A DNA stretch of 64,000 nucleotides from the NCBI GenBank assembly GCA_958295665.1, contig OY282558.1, positions 331,363,106 through 331,427,105 on the forward strand. The letters are read 5' to 3'. This document shows, one piece after another, positions 1 through 11,300 of the stretch. Each line of letters starts with the position of its first letter. Within the stretch, counting starts at the first letter, position 1. This stretch comes from Tipula vernalis. Its lineage: Eukaryota > Arthropoda > Insecta > Diptera > Tipulidae. The notes under the pieces are model-generated. The model did not search any database. It was not told the origin of the DNA and saw only the letters and a list, made by a program, of their open reading frames with translations. Both the position numbers and the translations under genes were made by a program.

Positions 1-505
1 ACAAAAACTAAATAAATCGATAAAACTCAACGGATGAGTTATCTCGTCTCATCGAGACCAAAAATTTGACTGATCTTTTAAAAAAACTCTTTCGATCGCA
101 CCGCGTTAACAATTTTAAATTTTATTTCCAATGTTTCTCCTCTCTCACACCTCCAATGACTACCTTCCCCTCCCTTCCAATAGCAAACAAAGTTATTCCC
201 TCAATATCATGGGTAAATGAGTGCACCATCATTACACGTGCATATAATTAACAAAAAAACCCGAGGATAACCCATTGGTGGGCATGATCAGTTGGCCACA
301 AAAATAAAAATTAATTTAATGATTGTTACAATCGTGGGGACGTACCCATCGACTCCCTGAGTGTCTCAATAGGCCAGGCTACTAAAGGTATAAAGCAATC
401 TTTGATTTTAACACATAGTGCTAGTCACCTGGACTTCATATATTTTAGGGGAAACCTATCATGATTGATGAATGAAATATTTAGTTTGTACAGAACGATG
501 ACTTA
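1..505 (-). other. 3' untranslated or LTR region of Gypsy-1
   Basis: This stretch lies downstream (minus strand) of the integrase of Gypsy-1 and should hold its 3' untranslated region and perhaps part of its 3' LTR. Pyrimidine runs on the plus strand at about 133-153 and 162-181 would be purine tracts on the coding strand and are candidate polypurine tracts. No LTR terminus could be fixed because the matching 5' LTR is absent (the satellite array sits there). No gene is seen. Confidence 0.35.
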
Positions 506-1603
506 TCAAGACCGAATATCTTTCGCATGGAATATACCAATATTCTTACCGTTTTTAAGGACCAACTCGTATGCGACTGTACCAATTTTTCTAACAATTT
601 TTGCCTCGACAAATTTCGGAGCCAGCTTTGCCGAAAATTTTCGCGGAGCATTACTTTGCGAGAAATTCCGCACATAAACGGTTTGACCGACACTTAAATC
701 CCTCAGTTTACTACGTAAGTTGTAATTATTAGCTCCTCGGTTATAAGCTTGTTTTAGGTGGCAAAGAATGATTTCCTGACACATATTTAAACGGTTCGTT
801 TTTGCCTGCACGGATACACCCCTGTCATTAGTCTAATCAAGTTTCTGCAATACCTTATAATCGGCGCCGTGAGTCACCATATGCTGGCCAAACATGATAA
901 AATGAGGAGAAAACCTAGTCGAGGAGTGCACGACATTACGAAGGGCGCAGGTTATATCCGGAATATGGAGGTCCCAATTTTGATGGTCGTCGAAGATGTA
1001 AGCTCGTATGGCGGATATTATTGAGCGATTCACCCTTTCGGATGAATTCGATTGCGGAGAATACTTCGGTGTTTGCATGTGGGTAATTCCGTATTTTTCT
1101 AAAAGCATCTGAATATTCCTCGAATTAAACTGGGAGCCATTGTCCGAAATTATGGTCTCAGGCACTGAATAGACTTTAAATATTTCATTTTCAAGCACCT
1201 TACATACTTCCGTGGACAATGCATGCCTCATGGGTTTCAAAAATATATATTTGCTAAACGCATCTAGAATGATAAATAATACTGTGTTCCCAAGTTTTGA
1301 CCTTGGATAAGGCCCAATGAAGTCAATATACAGTCGTTGCATGCATCGTTCCACCCGAATTTGTTGGCCCATTGGTGGCTTTAAAGCATAGTTTAATGGT
1401 TTGGTTTGCTTGCAAACACTACACTGATTAATGTATGATCGCACGTCCTGTGCCATGCGAGGCCAGTAATACAAGCGTTGCAACATTTCGAGCGTCTTGG
1501 AAATCCCTTGGTGTGCAGACAAAGGTGGGTCATGCGATTGGCTAATAAGATTAGGAATAAGCTCGGCCGGTACGTATAATTTCCAAATCGGTAGATCTGT
1601 CAT
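506..1603 (-). pseudogene. pol: Integrase of Gypsy-1 with one premature stop
   Basis: The N-terminal H2C2 zinc domain is visible (HQGISKTLEMLQRLYYWPRM followed by C-x2-C). The D,D-35-E core follows: first D in YIDFIGPYP, second in ISDNGSQF, E in NSSERVNRS. Near 831 an in-frame TAG ends the long frame; the same frame resumes and carries the C-terminal domain to 506 (LSVGQTVYVRNF, KIGTVAYELV). So the integrase is inactivated by a single nonsense codon as it stands. The frame differs from that of the RNase H part upstream. Confidence 0.8.
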
Positions 1604-1703
1604 TTCTGTGGTATGATTATCAGATGGATTTGTGTAAATCTTTCCATCAACTACTAAAAAATTTTTGAGAGACTTTGGAGCAGTTTCAATTTCGCGTATC
1701 AGT

Positions 1704-2351
1704 TCAGTATATTGGTGATAAGAATAAAGGAGAATTCAAATCGATATGCGGTACATTAGGCAATCCATTACCTATAATTTCGTCGACATATGCACGAGAT
1801 AGTGTATCAGGAACAATATTTTGTGACCCTTTCCGATGCTCAATGTGAAAATTAAAGGACTGAAGCTTCAAGCTCCACCTCGCTAATCGACCAGTTAAAT
1901 CTTTTTGGCTCATGAGCCATTTTAAGCTTGCATGATCCGTCAAGATTGTGAATTCGCAACCCTCTACGTAAGCCCGAAACTTTTTCACGCTAAGTACGGC
2001 CGCATAGCATTCAAGCTCCGTTATGGAGTAATTTTGTTGGGCTGGATTGAGTCTTTTTGACATATAGGCGATTGGATGCTCGCCTCCGTCTCCGCCAACC
2101 TGGAAGAGGACACTACCTACTCCTGAACGACAAGCATCGCATTGAATGAAAAATGGCTTTCTAAAATTTGGGTATACCAGAACAGGCGCTGTTGTTAAAG
2201 CATTTTTCAACCGATCAAATGAAATCTGACACTTTTCATTCCATATAAATTTTGTATTCTTCTTAAGTAGGTCTGTTAAAGGTGAAGATAAAACTGCATA
2301 TTTTGAGATAAAGCGCCGGTACCACCCCGTCATCCCCAAGAAACTACGCAA
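1704..2351 (-). pseudogene. pol: Pol of Gypsy-1: RT connection and RNase H
   Basis: 215 codons continuing Pol after the frame break. It starts with MRSFLGMTGWYRRFI, the RT thumb/connection motif, then the RNase H fold: FIQCDACRSGVGSVLFQ with the first catalytic D, YSITELECYAAVLSVKKFR with the E, and ILTDHASLKWL with the next D. It ends near 1704, and the 100 bp to the integrase part is not open in either frame, so a second lesion lies there. Nuclease residues are kept, but the domain is severed from both neighbours. Confidence 0.8.
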
Positions 2352-3898
2352 CTTACACTGGTTGGAACTGGAAACTCTTTGATAGCTTGAACTTTTTCTG
2401 GGTCCACTCGAAGAGTACCATCGCCAACGATATACCCGACATAGCGCACATTTTTCTGTAGGAATCTGCTTTTCTCCAGATTTACTGTTAAACCCGCGGA
2501 AGTCAAGTGTTTAGCAACAGTTTTAAGTAACTCAATATGTTCCTGGAACGTACCACTTATAACCAAGAGATCGTCCAAGTATACAAAAACCTGGTCCTGG
2601 AGCTGGTGTGGAATTACCCGGTGCATTAGTCGACACATGGTCTGCGGGGCGTTGCAGAGCCCAAACGGCATCACGGTAAACTGGTACAAGGGACGGCCAG
2701 GAACGGTAAACGCTGTTTTATCGCGGGACTCCTGAGCCAGCGGGATCTGCCAAAATCCATCCTTAAGATCGACGCTCGAGATAAATTTGGTTTTATCCAA
2801 CCGACTCAGAAGCCCATCGATTATTGGCAGCGGATACGCGTCCTTAACCGTCACCTCGTTCAACCGTCGGGCATCAAGACATAAACGCACTTTGCCACTC
2901 GCTTTTCGGACCAATGTCACCGGGGAACTCCACGAACTTGACGACTCCTCTATAACTCCCAATGAGCACATCCTTTCAATCTCTTTGTCAAGCTCGGCTT
3001 GCACTGGCGGTGAGACAGGATAGTACCTTTGCTTAATGGGTGCTGCTGTTCCAACATCGATGTGGTGTGATAATAGCGAAGTCTTTCCAAGTCCTAGTCT
3101 GGTGAACGATGGAAATTCGTTAATGGCATTAGACAGCGCGATTTCTTGCAATTCCGAGAGTATGTGTCGATTTAAGTCTTCCTCAGGTTTAGTATTTTGC
3201 GAATTCTGTTCCAGTTCTGAGATCATGGTGGGTATGATTCCAAACAGCTTCCAAAAGTCTATACCTAAATATAGCTTTTGTTTAAGTCCTGGTATTAGGT
3301 ATATACGCATGTCACGTTGTATCCCATTGAATGACACCTTAAACCAAATGTATCCAAATACACGCTGCTGCTGGCCACTAGCGGTTTTAACAAGTGATGG
3401 AAAGTTTCGTACCTCATATTTAGGATGGTTGAGAAATTTTGAACTTTCACTACCGAAAGCAGTAATTGACGCGCCACTATCCATCAATCCACGATATTTA
3501 ATACCATCAATAATTACATCGGCGTATGGTCGGTTATCTAACTCATCAGTGATAAACGTTTCTGCAATATTGAATCGTAACTGCTTGCGGTTGCTCCAGT
3601 ATTCTTTTGCCCGATAAAGATTTCGATTTTGTTTTGGTGCGATTGGTAATTCAGACTTGGCCTTAATAGAAGAGAATGAATTTTGAGTTACAGACATATC
3701 CGGGTTAGGTTTGGTGATACTGCTTGAACGAAAATCCTTAAAGTTTGTCGTGCAGTTTAAGTGTTGTGTTGAATTCTCCATCAAAGTTCGGAGTCGGTAT
3801 TCGCCGCTGCTTCGGCTGTAGTTGTCTTGGGTTGGAATTTCCTCCGAGGAAACGGATTTCCAGTAGTCTGTAACCTCGGTAGGTCGTTTCCCTGGCAT
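2330..3898 (-). CDS. pol: Pol of Gypsy-1: aspartic protease and reverse transcriptase
   Basis: 522 open codons in the -1 frame relative to gag, so translation would normally come by frameshift in the overlap rather than from the first methionine. The protease active site reads MDSGAS near residue 140. The RT follows with VDLKDGFWQIPL, MPFGLCNAPQTM and the catalytic YLDDLLV near residue 440. The end (VSCVVSWG) is not the natural sequence: the connection domain continues in another frame from about 2351, so a small indel near 2340-2355 breaks the polyprotein. That is either decay or a sequencing error. The other domains look intact. Confidence 0.85.
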   Translation of the reverse strand: MPGKRPTEVTDYWKSVSSEEIPTQDNYSRSSGEYRLRTLMENSTQHLNCTTNFKDFRSSSITKPNPDMSVTQNSFSSIKAKSELPIAPKQNRNLYRAKEYWSNRKQLRFNIAETFITDELDNRPYADVIIDGIKYRGLMDSGASITAFGSESSKFLNHPKYEVRNFPSLVKTASGQQQRVFGYIWFKVSFNGIQRDMRIYLIPGLKQKLYLGIDFWKLFGIIPTMISELEQNSQNTKPEEDLNRHILSELQEIALSNAINEFPSFTRLGLGKTSLLSHHIDVGTAAPIKQRYYPVSPPVQAELDKEIERMCSLGVIEESSSSWSSPVTLVRKASGKVRLCLDARRLNEVTVKDAYPLPIIDGLLSRLDKTKFISSVDLKDGFWQIPLAQESRDKTAFTVPGRPLYQFTVMPFGLCNAPQTMCRLMHRVIPHQLQDQVFVYLDDLLVISGTFQEHIELLKTVAKHLTSAGLTVNLEKSRFLQKNVRYVGYIVGDGTLRVDPEKVQAIKEFPVPTSVSCVVSWG

Positions 3899-5280
3899 CT
3901 AAAACAATTTGGTTTTAGAATGTCCGGTCTTCCGCATCCGAAACAAAAGATTTTTGTCACTGGTTTATTACAGTCGAAGTAACCATGTCCTATGTCATGG
4001 CAGTTCCAACAGATCAATAAGGAATCATTCTTATTCCGTTGCCTGGAGTCATTAGCTTGATTTGCAGAAAATTTTTGGTTCAACGACAAGGCAGCTATAC
4101 TATTATTGAGATTTCCTTGTTCATATCCAAACATTTGACCTGTTTGAGAAGGTTCATAATTAAATTTATCATTACCACCATCAGCTTCCACTTCACTAAC
4201 AAATCGTCGAGTGCAAAACATTTCTGGTTCATAATGGGTCCTTTTCCACGAATCTTCTAAAGCTACACATCGCCTCACTAAATCACTTATGGTATGAATA
4301 ACTTTGTCAGCCAAGGCATTTTGCAACCCAGGCCTCATGTTTCTTCGTAGTATGAGAAGAACGTCAGCATCCGGCGGTGGACTACGATACTGTAGTGTCA
4401 TGGCCTGAATGTCATTATAGAAGACCATAAAAGACTCTTTGGGTTTTTGTTTTCGAGCGTCTATCATTTGCCTTACGTCTAGGTTGGTTCTACGGTCTTG
4501 GAACCTTTCAAGTAAACCTTCTTTTAATTTATCCCAGGTCATATCTGGATTTAACTTCAAGAAACACCAAAACCAATTTGATGCAGTTCCCCTTAGAATA
4601 GTTGCCAGTTCGTTACACCGATTTGATGCAGGCACGTTGTGAAATCGTGCGAGATACTCAAAACGGAAAAGAAATCCTTCAATAGTCAAGCCATCTGGTG
4701 TACCCTCGAATGAGATGTTCCATTTCGTGGCTGGTGGATACCGTGATACGTGTGTTTCATATGGTCTGTTATAATTAGCATCAAGATGAAATGATTCAGG
4801 TATATGTTGATGATCTGGTTGAGATTTAGTGTTCTTCGTATTGTACTTTGTCATGCCTGCAAGGCTTGGAATTTCATCATTTTGCTTGTTCGGTTCGGTA
4901 ACTGTAGCTGGGTTTCCATTTGGCGTACCGTCAAAACGTGAAGGGTTGAGATTTGACCGTTTAATGCTAGCTGTTTCTTCGATATCTTCCTCTTCATCCG
5001 TTGGTACTTCGTTCGCCGGTAAATCAATTCTGCCATTTATTTCGGATATTGTTTTGTCAAAATCTTTAGTTTCCTCAGAAATAGTTTTGAAACTGTCTCT
5101 TAGTTGAATTGCCGTGTCAATTAAGTCAAGGCATTTTTGTTTGTACTTGCGGCTGGTAGAAGACAAGCGTTTTAGTCGTTCGATAACATGCAAAATACGT
5201 GAATCAGTCTGCGCAACTATGTTTGTCTTAATATCTTCCACACTGGTAATTCCAATCAATACATTTCGGTGTTCAACCAA
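3781..5280 (-). CDS. gag: Gag polyprotein of Gypsy-1
   Basis: An open 499-residue protein. The N-terminal third is charged and probably coiled (SSTSRKYKQKCLDLIDTAIQ, then an acidic EEEDIEE patch). Residues of about 190-350 look like a retrotransposon Gag capsid domain (WNISFEGTPDGLTIEGF, followed by RGTASNWF and LLERFQDR). Two zinc knuckles lie near the C-terminus (CWNCHDIGHGYFDC, then CFGCGRP with a following C-x2-C), which would bind the element's RNA. The first methionine is used as start; 91 bp upstream the satellite begins, so the natural leader and LTR are gone and transcription from its own promoter is unlikely. It overlaps the pol frame at its 3' end by about 118 bp, in the arrangement of a -1 frameshift. 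Confidence 0.85.
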   Translation of the reverse strand: MVEHRNVLIGITSVEDIKTNIVAQTDSRILHVIERLKRLSSTSRKYKQKCLDLIDTAIQLRDSFKTISEETKDFDKTISEINGRIDLPANEVPTDEEEDIEETASIKRSNLNPSRFDGTPNGNPATVTEPNKQNDEIPSLAGMTKYNTKNTKSQPDHQHIPESFHLDANYNRPYETHVSRYPPATKWNISFEGTPDGLTIEGFLFRFEYLARFHNVPASNRCNELATILRGTASNWFWCFLKLNPDMTWDKLKEGLLERFQDRRTNLDVRQMIDARKQKPKESFMVFYNDIQAMTLQYRSPPPDADVLLILRRNMRPGLQNALADKVIHTISDLVRRCVALEDSWKRTHYEPEMFCTRRFVSEVEADGGNDKFNYEPSQTGQMFGYEQGNLNNSIAALSLNQKFSANQANDSRQRNKNDSLLICWNCHDIGHGYFDCNKPVTKIFCFGCGRPDILKPNCFRCQGNDLPRLQTTGNPFPRRKFQPKTTTAEAAANTDSEL

Positions 5281-5371
5281 TTTGTTCGTACATATACAGG
5301 TTTCGTCCTGTGGTCTTTTAGTCGCTGCTGAATGTGCACGACTTGGTTTAATGTATAGTTTAACCTATAGC

Positions 5372-8300
5372 ATGAAAAATTGTTTCGGAAAAACCCTTAT
5401 CCTCATCGTATGGTAATGCCTTTACGGGTGTTTTTTCTCAAAGGGCTGGTCATTCACTATTTCGCTATATATGCAAACCTCTGTGAACAGAGATACATTG
5501 GATAACATTATGAGCATTTTTAATAATCGCTCAACCAAAACTATAGAATGAAAAATTGTTTCGGAAAAACCCTTATCCTCATCGTATGGTAATGCCATTA
5601 CGGGTGTTTTTTCTCAAAGGGCTGGTCATTCACATGCCATTTACCGCTATATATGGAAACCTCTGTGAACAGAGATACATTGGTTAACATATGAGCATTT
5701 TTAATAATCGCTCAACCAAAACTATAGAATGAAAAATTGTTTCGGAAAAACCCTTATCCTCATCGTATGGTAATGCCATTACGGGTGTTTTTTCTCAAGG
5801 GGCTGGTCATTCACATGCCATTTACCGCTATATATGCAAACCTCTGTGAACAGAGATACATTGGTTAACCTATGAGCATTTTTAATAATCGCTCAACCAA
5901 AACTATAGAATGAAAAATTGTTTCGGAAAAACCCTTATCCTCATCGTATGGTAATGCCATTACGGGTGTTTTTTCTCAAAGGGCTGGTCATTCACATGCC
6001 ATTTACCGCTATATATGCAAACCTCTGTGAACAGAGATACATTGGTTAACCTATGAGCATTTTTAATAATCGCTCAACCAAAACTATAGAATGAAAAATT
6101 GTTTCGGAAAAACCCTTATCCTCATCGTATGGTAATGCCATTACGGATGTTTTTTCTCAAAGGGCTGGTCATTCACATGCCATTTACCGCTATATATGCA
6201 AACCTCTGTGAACAGAGATACATTGGTAAACATTATTAGCATTTTTAATAATCGCTCAACCAAAACTATAGAATGAAAAATTGTTTCGGAAAAACCCTTA
6301 TCCTCATCGTATGGTAATGCCATTACGGGTGTTTTTTCTCAAAGGGCTGGTCATTCACATGCCATTTACCGCTATATATGCAAACCTCTGTGAACAGAGA
6401 TACATTGGTTAACATTATGAGCATTTTTAATAATCACTCAACCAAAACTATAGAATGAAAAATTGTTTCGGAAAAACCCTTATCCTCATCGTATGGTAAT
6501 GCCATTACGGGTGTTTTTTCTCAAAGGGCTGGTCATTCACATGCCATTTACCGCTATATATGCAAACCTCTGTGAACAGAGATACATTGGTTAACCTATG
6601 AGCATTTTTAATAATCGCTCAACCAAAACTATAGAATGAAAAATTGTTTCGGAAAAACCCTTATCCTCATCGTATGGTAATGCCATTACGGATGTTTTTT
6701 CTCAAAGGGCTGGTCATTCACATGCCATTTACCGCTATATATGCAAACCTCTGTGAACAGAGATACATTGGTAAACATTATTAGCATTTTTAATAATCGC
6801 TCAACCAAAACTATAGAATGAAAAATTGTTTCGGAAAAACCCTTATCCTCATCGTATGGTAATGCCATTACGGGTGTTTTTTCTCAAAGGGCTGGTCATT
6901 CACATGCCATTTACCGCTATATATGCAAACCTCTGTGAACAGAGATACATTGGTTAACATTATGAGCATTTTTAATAATCACTCAACCAAAACTATAGAA
7001 TGAAAAATTGTTTCGGAAAAACCCTTATCCTCATCGTATGGTAATGCCATTACGGGTGTTTTTTCTCAAAGGGCTGGTCATTCACATGCCATTTACCGCT
7101 ATATATGCAAACCTCTGTAAACAGAGATACATTGGTTAACATATGAGCATTTTTAATAATCGCTCAACCAAAACTATAGAATGAAAAATTGTTTCGGAAA
7201 AACCCTTATCCTCATCGTATGGTAATGCCATTACGGGTGTTTTTTCTCAAAGGGCTGGTCATTCACATGCCATTTACCGCTATATATGCAAACCTCTGTG
7301 AACAGAGATACATTGGTTAACCTATGAGCATTTTTAATAATCGCTCAACCAAAACTATAGAATGAAAAATTGTTTCGGAAAAACCCTTATCCTCATCGTA
7401 TGGTAATGCCATTACGGATGTTTTTTCTCAAAGGGCTGGTCATTCACATGCCATTTACCGCTATATATGCAAACCTCTGTGAACAGAGATACATTGGTAA
7501 ACATTATTAGCATTTTTAATAATCGCTCAACCAAAACTATAGAATGAAAAATTGTTTCGGAAAAACCCTTATCCTCATCGTATGGTAATGCCATTACGGG
7601 TGTTTTTTCTCAAAGGGCTGGTCATTCACATGCCATTTACCGCTATATATGCAAACCTCTGTGAACAGAGATACATTGGTTAACATTATGAGCATTTTTA
7701 ATAATCACTCAACCAAAACTATAGAATGAAAAATTGTTTCGGAAAAACCCTTATCCTCATCGTATGGTAATGCCATTACGGGTGTTTTTTCTCAAAGGGC
7801 TGGTCATTCACATGCCATTTACCGCTATATATGCAAACCTCTGTGAACAGAGATACATTGGTTAACCTATGAGCATTTTTAATAATCGCTCAACCAAAAC
7901 TATAGAATGAAAAATTGTTTCGGAAAAACCCTTATCCTCATCGTATGGTAATGCCATTACGGATGTTTTTTCTCAAAGGGCTGGTCATTCACATGCCATT
8001 TACCGCTATATATGCAAACCTCTGTGAACAGAGATACATTGGTAAACATTATTAGCATTTTTAATAATCGCTCAACCAAAACTATAGAATGAAAAATTGT
8101 TTCGGAAAAACCCTTATCCTCATCGTATGGTAATGCCATTACGGGTGTTTTTTCTCAAAGGGCTGGTCATTCACATGCCATTTACCGCTATATATGCAAA
8201 CCTCTGTGAACAGAGATACATTGGTTAACATTATGAGCATTTTTAATAATCACTCAACCAAAACTATAGAATGAAAAATTGTTTCGGAAAAACCTTTATC

Positions 8301-11300
8301 CTCATCGTATGGTAATGCCATTACGGGTGTTTTTTCTCAAAGGGCTGGTCATTCACATGCCATTTACCGCTATATATGCAAACCTCTGTAAACAGAGATA
8401 CATTGGTTAACATATGAGCATTTTTAATAATCGCTCAACCAAAACTATAGAATGAAAAATTGTTTCGGAAAAACCCTTATCCTCATCGTATGGTAATGCC
8501 ATTACGGATGTTTTTTCTCAAAGGGCTGGTCATTCACATGCCATTTACCGCTATATATGCAAACCTCTGTGAACAGAGATACATTGGTAAACATTATTAG
8601 CATTTTTAATAATCGCTCAACCAAAACTATAGAATGAAAAATTGTTTCGGAAAAACCCTTATCCTCATCGTATGGTAATGCCATTACGGGTGTTTTTTCT
8701 CAAAGGGCTGGTCATTCACATGCCATTTACCGCTATATATGCAAACCTCTGTGAACAGAGATACATTGGTTAACCTATGAGCATTTTTAATAATCGCTCA
8801 ACCAAAACTATAGAATGAAAAATTGTTTCGGAAAAACCCTTATCCTCATCGTATGGTAATGCCATTACGGATGTTTTTTCTCAAAGGGCTGGTCATTCAC
8901 ATGCCATTTACCGCTATATATGCAAACCTCTGTGAACAGAGATACATTGGTAAACATTATTAGCATTTTTAATAATCGCTCAACCAAAACTATAGAATGA
9001 AAAATTGTTTCGGAAAAACCCTTATCCTCATCGTATGGTAATGCCATTACGGGTGTTTTTTCTCAAAGGGCTGGTCATTCACATGCCATTTACCGCTATA
9101 TATGCAAACCTCTGTGAACAGAGATACATTGGTTAACATTATGAGCATTTTTAATAATCACTCAACCAAAACTATAGAATGAAAAATTGTTTCGGAAAAA
9201 CCCTTATCCTCATCGTATGGTAATGCCATTACGGGTGTTTTTTCTCAAAGGGCTGGTCATTCACATGCCATTTACCGCTATATATGCAAACCTCTGTGAA
9301 CAGAGATACATTGGTTAACCTATGAGCATTTTTAATAATCGCTCAACCAAAACTATAGAATGAAAAATTGTTTCGGAAAAACCCTTATCCTCATCGTATG
9401 GTAATGCCATTACGGATGTTTTTTCTCAAAGGGCTGGTCATTCACATGCCATTTACCGCTATATATGCAAACCTCTGTGAACAGAGATACATTGGTAAAC
9501 ATTATTAGCATTTTTAATAATCGCTCAACCAAAACTATAGAATGAAAAATTGTTTCGGAAAAACCCTTATCCTCATCGTATGGTAATGCCATTACGGGTG
9601 TTTTTTCTCAAAGGGCTGGTCATTCACATGCCATTTACCGCTATATATGCAAACCTCTGTGAACAGAGATACATTGGTTAACATTATGAGCATTTTTAAT
9701 AATCACTCAACCAAAACTATAGAATGAAAAATTGTTTCGGAAAAACCCTTATCCTCATCGTATGGTAATGCCATTACGGGTGTTTTTTCTCAAAGGGCTG
9801 GTCATTCACATGCCATTTACCGCTATATATGCAAACCTCTGTAAACAGAGATACATTGGTTAACATATGAGCATTTTTAATAATCGCTCAACCAAAACTA
9901 TAGAATGAAAAATTGTTTCGGAAAAACCCTTATCCTCATCGTATGGTAATGCCATTACGGATGTTTTTTCTCAAAGGGCTGGTCATTCACATGCCATTTA
10001 CCGCTATATATGCAAACCTCTGTGAACAGAGATACATTGGTAAACATTATTAGCATTTTTAATAATCGCTCAACCAAAACTATAGAATGAAAAATTGTTT
10101 CGGAAAAACCCTTATCCTCATCGTATGGTAATGCCATTACGGGTGTTTTTTCTCAAAGGGCTGGTCATTCACATGCCATTTACCGCTATATATGCAAACC
10201 TCTGTGAACAGAGATACATTGGTTAACCTATGAGCATTTTTAATAATCGCTCAACCAAAACTATAGAATGAAAAATTGTTTCGGAAAAACCCTTATCCTC
10301 ATCGTATGGTAATGCCATTACGGATGTTTTTTCTCAAAGGGCTGGTCATTCACATGCCATTTACCGCTATATATGCAAACCTCTGTGAACAGAGATACAT
10401 TGGTAAACATTATTAGCATTTTTAATAATCGCTCAACCAAAACTATAGAATGAAAAATTGTTTCGGAAAAACCCTTATCCTCATCGTATGGTAATGCCAT
10501 TACGGGTGTTTTTTCTCAAAGGGCTGGTCATTCACATGCCATTTACCGCTATATATGCAAACCTCTGTGAACAGAGATACATTGGTTAACATTATGAGCA
10601 TTTTTAATAATCACTCAACCAAAACTATAGAATGAAAAATTGTTTCGGAAAAACCCTTATCCTCATCGTATGGTAATGCCATTACGGGTGTTTTTTCTCA
10701 AAGGGCTGGTCATTCACATGCCATTTACCGCTATATATGCAAACCTCTGTGAACAGAGATACATTGGTTAACATTATGAGCATTTTTAATAATCACTCAA
10801 CCAAAACTATAGAATGAAAAATTGTTTCGGAAAAACCCTTATCCTCATCGTATGGTAATGCCATTACGGGTGTTTTTTCTCAAAGGGCTGGTCATTCACA
10901 TGCCATTTACCGCTATATATGCAAACCTCTGTAAACAGAGATACATTGGTTAACATATGAGCATTTTTAATAATCGCTCAACCAAAACTATAGAATGAAA
11001 AATTGTTTCGGAAAAACCCTTATCCTCATCGTATGGTAATGCCATTACGGATGTTTTTTCTCAAAGGGCTGGTCATTCACATGCCATTTACCGCTATATA
11101 TGCAAACCTCTGTGAACAGAGATACATTGGTAAACATTATTAGCATTTTTAATAATCGCTCAACCAAAACTATAGAATGAAAAATTGTTTCGGAAAAACC
11201 CTTATCCTCATCGTATGGTAATGCCATTACGGGTGTTTTTTCTCAAAGGGCTGGTCATTCACATGCCATTTACCGCTATATATGCAAACCTCTGTGAACA

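Larger units (their letters stand above)
506..5371 (-). mobile_element. Gypsy-1, Ty3/Gypsy LTR retrotransposon lacking its 5' LTR
   Basis: Gag, protease, reverse transcriptase, RNase H and integrase are found in that order on the minus strand, the Ty3/Gypsy (Metaviridae) order. The coding part is little decayed: gag is open, pol is in the -1 frame relative to gag with an overlap of about 118 bp, and later breaks are one frame change near 2340, a gap at 1604-1703 and one stop near 831. The 5' LTR and leader are missing; only about 90 bp separate the gag start from the first satellite monomer. No env is present. Confidence 0.9.

Noticed and set aside
3036..3617. 193-codon plus-strand frame
   Set aside because: Antisense shadow of Gypsy-1 pol.
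5372..5400. CENP-B box in the satellite (TTTCGGAAAAACCC)
   Set aside because: The TTCG part fits but the required CGGG half is absent, so similarity is too weak.
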